A DNA stretch of 23,300 nucleotides from Clostridia bacterium (GTDB taxonomy: Bacteria > Bacillota > Clostridia > Oscillospirales > Butyricicoccaceae), in assembly GCA_900763355.1 (NCBI GenBank), contig CAAFJY010000139.1, positions 1 to 23,300 of the forward strand, read 5' to 3'. The translations under genes were made by a program, and so were the position numbers. This document shows positions 21,282 to 23,300 of this stretch, in pieces; within the stretch, counting starts at the first letter, position 1, and the number at the start of each line of letters is the position of its first letter. The notes beneath the pieces are model-generated. The model did no database searches, was not told where the DNA came from, and saw only the letters and a list, made by a program, of their open reading frames with translations.

Positions 21282-21631
21282 CCCTCCGGCTTCACCTCCT
21301 GGATCTCCACGCCCGCCGCGGCAAAGCTGGGGTATCCCACCGACCCGCTGGAGATGCCGGAAAAGATCTGCCCCTCCCGGCGCACCTCCACCCGGTCTCC
21401 CGCCTGCAGAACCGTCCCCGCCGGGAGATAGAGCAGCATCCGGTACCGGTCCTCGCTCACCGCTTCCAGCTCGCCCCCCAGCTTGGGCAGCGCGCTGTTC
21501 ACCCCCCGGGAGAGGGCGCATTCCAGCCCGTCCCAGAGGGTCCTTTCGGTCCGCACCCCCGCCTCCGTCACCCACCGGGTCACCCGGACCCGGTCGGTCA
21601 TGGTCCTGCGGAGAATTTCCTTCTCCTTCAT
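21278..21631 (-). CDS. Head closure / head-tail joining protein (XkdI-like)
   Basis: This 117-residue protein is rich in beta strands: ILRRTMTDRVRVTRWVTEAG, then GGELEAVSEDRYRMLLYLPAGTVLQAGDRVEVRREGQIFSG and ending VEIQEVKPEG. Small beta-barrel proteins of this type between the connector and tail terminator act as head closure (stopper) in PBSX- and SPP1-like phages. Assignment rests on size, strand pattern and gene order. Both ends overlap neighbours by 4 nt. Confidence 0.72.
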   Translation of the reverse strand: MKEKEILRRTMTDRVRVTRWVTEAGVRTERTLWDGLECALSRGVNSALPKLGGELEAVSEDRYRMLLYLPAGTVLQAGDRVEVRREGQIFSGISSGSVGYPSFAAAGVEIQEVKPEG

Positions 21632-21963
21632 GTCCGTCTCCCGCTTCCCGGGCTGCGCAGCCGGGCAAAGGGGCTGAGAAGGGTCATCACCCCCGGCTCC
21701 GCCGGGGTATAGGTGATGGCCGTGTCCCCCCGCTTGACCGAGGCCACCGCGCCCCCGTCTCCCGCCCGGAGCTCCCGGGCCAGCAGGATCGCCAGCGTCC
21801 CCTCCATGGCCCGGGGAATGTCCTCCCGGCCGCAGAGGGCGGCGGCAGCCGAAGCCACCGCCTCCAAAAGGATCTCCCCCGCCGGGGTCTCCTCCGCCTC
21901 CGCCAGGGTCCGGGCCTGCTGCAGAATGCGCTCCCGTCCCCCTTCCTCAAAGGTCAGCGCCAT
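21628..21963 (-). CDS. Head-tail connector/adaptor protein (XkdH/YqbG-like)
   Basis: This 111-residue protein is mostly helical (LQQARTLAEAEETPAGEILLEAVASAAAALC; AMEGTLAILLARELRAGDGGAVASVKRGDTAITY). The VASVKRGDTAITY segment followed by a short C-terminal part is typical of gp6-like connectors (YqbG/XkdH) that bind the portal ring. A portal gene would be expected in the same phage but is not in the window. It begins where the capsid gene ends (one-base overlap, TGATG). Confidence 0.75.
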   Translation of the reverse strand: MALTFEEGGRERILQQARTLAEAEETPAGEILLEAVASAAAALCGREDIPRAMEGTLAILLARELRAGDGGAVASVKRGDTAITYTPAEPGVMTLLSPFARLRSPGSGRRT

Positions 21964-22904
21964 CAGCCTTCCACCAGCGCGCCGATGGTGTTCACCTTGG
22001 TCCCCGGGACAAAGAGATCGTACTGATACCGGGCCTGGATGGCCGTCCCGTCAAAGAGCTGGTTCTCCTCGGGGCCAAACTGCTTGAGACTGTCGATCTT
22101 GGCCACCGCCAGGGGCGCGTCACAGGCCGTCACCAGGGCATAGATCTTCTTGGCCCCGGTGCCTGCGGCGATGCCGCCCGCCACCTGGCTGGCCCGGCCG
22201 GAGCGGGGCGCGATGGCCGTGAGCATCCGCCCGGAGGGGACGAAAATACAGGGCAGATCGTTGAGCATCATCACGTGCTCATAGGTCACCCCGTTGACCT
22301 CCACCTTCTGCTCAAAGACGATGCGGTTAAAGTCGTCCGCCGTGGCCTTGAGGAACTTGCCCTTCAGGTCGGCGGCCACCAGAGCCACAAAGCCGCCGGT
22401 GCGCTCACTGTCGTTTTCCAGGGTCTGCGCCAGGTCATAGAGCTTTTCCACGATGTCGTCGCTGGCGGGGGTATAGGTGACGATGTGGCTGCCCTTCCAG
22501 GTCTCGTCGGCACTGGCCAGGGCATAGAGCTTGTGGATGCGGTAGCAGTCCTGCTCCTTGGCCAGCTGCATCCGGGCAAACTCCCGGATGACGTTCTCGG
22601 CGCTGGTCTCAAAATCCGGGTCCTCCGGGTTGCAGCGGTCCAGCGAGAACTTCACCCCCCGGTCCATGCTCAGGGTCTGGGCCGTCCAGGCGCTGGTCAC
22701 CGCCCCGCTGGGATAGGCCGAGCCGTCGCTCTTGGTGCTGTCATAGGTCCCCAGCCCGGTGGTCTGCAGAGTGTTGACCTCCACATCCTTCCCGCCGCAG
22801 AATCGCACCTGCCCGGCGTTGGCCGTCATCCACTGCGTGCCGGAGCACTCCTCCAGCTCCTCGTCGATGTACTTCTGGTACAGCTTTGCATAATCCGTTG
22901 CCAT
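21963..22904 (-). CDS. Major capsid protein (HK97 fold, XkdG-like)
   Basis: This 313-residue protein resembles XkdG-type capsid proteins. It has VEVNTLQTTGLGTYDSTKSDGSAYPSGAVTSAWTAQTLSMDRGVKFSLDRCNPEDPDFETSAENVIREFARMQLAKEQDCYRIHKLYALA, which includes the D.....D..E....A..E..R.....E.D...... helix of this family. Further on are FVALVAADLKGKFLKATADDFNR and a C-terminal domain with LNDLPCIFVPSGRM and the ending LFVPGTKVNTIGALVEG. No prohead protease or scaffold gene is beside it. AGGAGG is placed about 8 nt before the ATG at 22904. It is the first gene of the minus-strand operon, behind a candidate promoter and a non-coding hairpin region. Confidence 0.85.
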   Translation of the reverse strand: MATDYAKLYQKYIDEELEECSGTQWMTANAGQVRFCGGKDVEVNTLQTTGLGTYDSTKSDGSAYPSGAVTSAWTAQTLSMDRGVKFSLDRCNPEDPDFETSAENVIREFARMQLAKEQDCYRIHKLYALASADETWKGSHIVTYTPASDDIVEKLYDLAQTLENDSERTGGFVALVAADLKGKFLKATADDFNRIVFEQKVEVNGVTYEHVMMLNDLPCIFVPSGRMLTAIAPRSGRASQVAGGIAAGTGAKKIYALVTACDAPLAVAKIDSLKQFGPEENQLFDGTAIQARYQYDLFVPGTKVNTIGALVEG

Positions 22905-22938
22905 GTCTTTGCTCCTCCTTCAAAAATTGGATGCCCCC

Positions 22939-22968
22939 ACTCTACCCCCCTTCCCCGGAAATCTCCAA
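22939..22968 (-). promoter_or_regulatory. Candidate promoter of the capsid-tail operon
   Basis: On the minus strand TTGGAG (22968-22963) and TAGAGT (22944-22939) are 18 bp apart, about 35 nt before the capsid gene. Both hexamers deviate from consensus, and the surrounding sequence is G-rich, so this is only a candidate; a phage-specific activator could be needed. Confidence 0.35.
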
Positions 22969-22993
22969 TGAAGCCCTTCCGTCCCCCGCTTCC

Positions 22994-23110
22994 GATTCCC
23001 CACTGCGCGCAGCGCAGTGGGGTCCCCAATCGTGGCATTTCTGCGGAAATGCAGTGCGGCGCCGCACCGCGGGCCGCGCGCGATTTGACGGGGGAACCAT
23101 GTTCCCCCGT
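22994..23110. repeat. Cluster of perfect inverted repeats in non-coding sequence
   Basis: The 396 bp from 22905 to the window end hold no complete gene that I can support. Within 117 bp there are four perfect inverted repeats: CCCCACTGCGC/GCGCAGTGGGG (22998-23022, 11-bp arms), GCATTTC/GAAATGC (23035-23052), the self-complementary GTGCGGCGCCGCAC (23054-23067) and ACGGGGGAAC/GTTCCCCCGT (23088-23110, 10-bp arms). Only the first and last could act as terminators, and neither has a T run. The density suggests a structured RNA or a composite intergenic repeat. Confidence 0.7.
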
Positions 23111-23157
23111 AAGCCCCTTCTTTTTGGGCGAGAGATTTTTCATCGTTGCTCTTTGAT

Positions 23158-23189
23158 CCGCACTCGCGGCGCGGCGCAGAAGCGCCGTA
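23158..23189. repeat. 32-bp direct repeat, right copy
   Basis: Exact copy, in the same orientation, of 11567-11598. It includes the CGGCGC-AGAA-GCGCCG hairpin (23172-23187) and runs directly into a terminator. The two copies are 11.6 kb apart and enclose the NimA-like gene, the PhzF gene and the whole capsid-tail operon. Confidence 0.8.
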
Positions 23190-23215
23190 AAAAAGCGCCC
23201 CGCCGGGCGCTTTTT
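23189..23215 (-). terminator. Rho-independent terminator at the right edge
   Basis: GCGCCC (23195-23200) and GGGCGC (23205-23210) with a CGCC loop, flanked by six A and five T, give an 11-bp hairpin active in either direction. It would end a minus-strand transcript entering from beyond the window, separating it from the capsid operon. Confidence 0.88.
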
Positions 23216-23300
23216 CTCAAGAAAACATACAAAACGGCGGAACTTCAGCCGTGTCCCCATTTTCACGGTTTATTTCGCTGCTTCGTCTTCCAGCGAACCA
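23216..23300 (-). other. Possible C-terminal end of a minus-strand gene, cut by the window edge
   Basis: Upstream of the terminator on the minus strand all three frames are open from the edge for at least nine codons. One frame would read GSLEDEAAK and stop at 23270; another runs 27 codons and stops at 23217, next to the terminator. Either could be the end of a further gene of the block. The piece is too short to identify or even to prefer a frame. Confidence 0.25.

Noticed and set aside
22998..23110. Hairpin cluster as a CRISPR array or tRNA
   Set aside because: The inverted repeats differ from each other in sequence and there are no regular spacers; no tRNA cloverleaf or CCA end could be drawn.

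Overview
The window looks like a chromosomal stretch of a GC-rich member of the Clostridia, most likely a gut Oscillospiraceae-type organism (Flavonifractor / Intestinimonas / Lawsonibacter-like). This is an inference from the GC-rich coding sequence combined with AT-rich sigma-70-like promoters, strong AGGAGG-type ribosome binding sites, oligo-T terminators, a clostridial-type glutamate fermentation pathway and a PBSX-type phage module. No rRNA, tRNA or CRISPR array was seen.

Left part (1-1545, + strand): a tandem repeat at the edge, a clear promoter, a membrane-anchored phosphodiester glycosidase (NAGPA-type) gene and its terminator.

Central part (1546-11514, + strand): a complete gene set for fermenting glutamate by the 3-methylaspartate (mutase) route, in two transcription units around a regulator. 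Unit 1 is citD-citE-citF (citramalate lyase: acyl carrier, lyase and CoA-transferase subunits) followed by a two-subunit Fe-S hydratase (mesaconase). A GntR-type regulator then has its own promoter, which carries a perfect palindrome overlapping the -10 element. Unit 2 is glmS-glmL-glmE (B12-dependent glutamate mutase plus its reactivase) and mal (methylaspartate ammonia-lyase). Pathway order is glutamate -> 3-methylaspartate (GlmS/GlmE) -> mesaconate + ammonia (Mal) -> citramalate (Fe-S hydratase) -> acetate + pyruvate (CitDEF). Known catalytic residues are in place in GlmE, GlmS, Mal and the hydratase. The genes that activate citrate/citramalate lyase (citC, citX, citG) and a glutamate transporter are not in the window.

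Right part (11479-23300, - strand): a hairpin-rich non-coding spacer, a NimA-like flavin-binding protein, a PhzF-family isomerase, and then one long, tightly overlapping operon read from 22904 down to 13139. That operon is colinear with the B. subtilis PBSX xkdG-xkdX block: major capsid protein, head-tail connector, head closure, tail terminator, tail sheath, tail tube, assembly chaperone, LysM protein, XkdQ-like, DUF2577, DUF2634, baseplate J, YmfQ-like, tail fibre, DUF6273 protein, a small unknown protein and XkdX. No tape-measure gene lies between chaperone and LysM gene, and no portal, terminase, lysis or integrase gene is in the window. A perfect 32-bp direct repeat sits in the non-coding sequence on either side of this minus-strand block (11567 and 23158). 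The capsid-plus-contractile-tail operon without a tape measure is the best candidate for something unusual.
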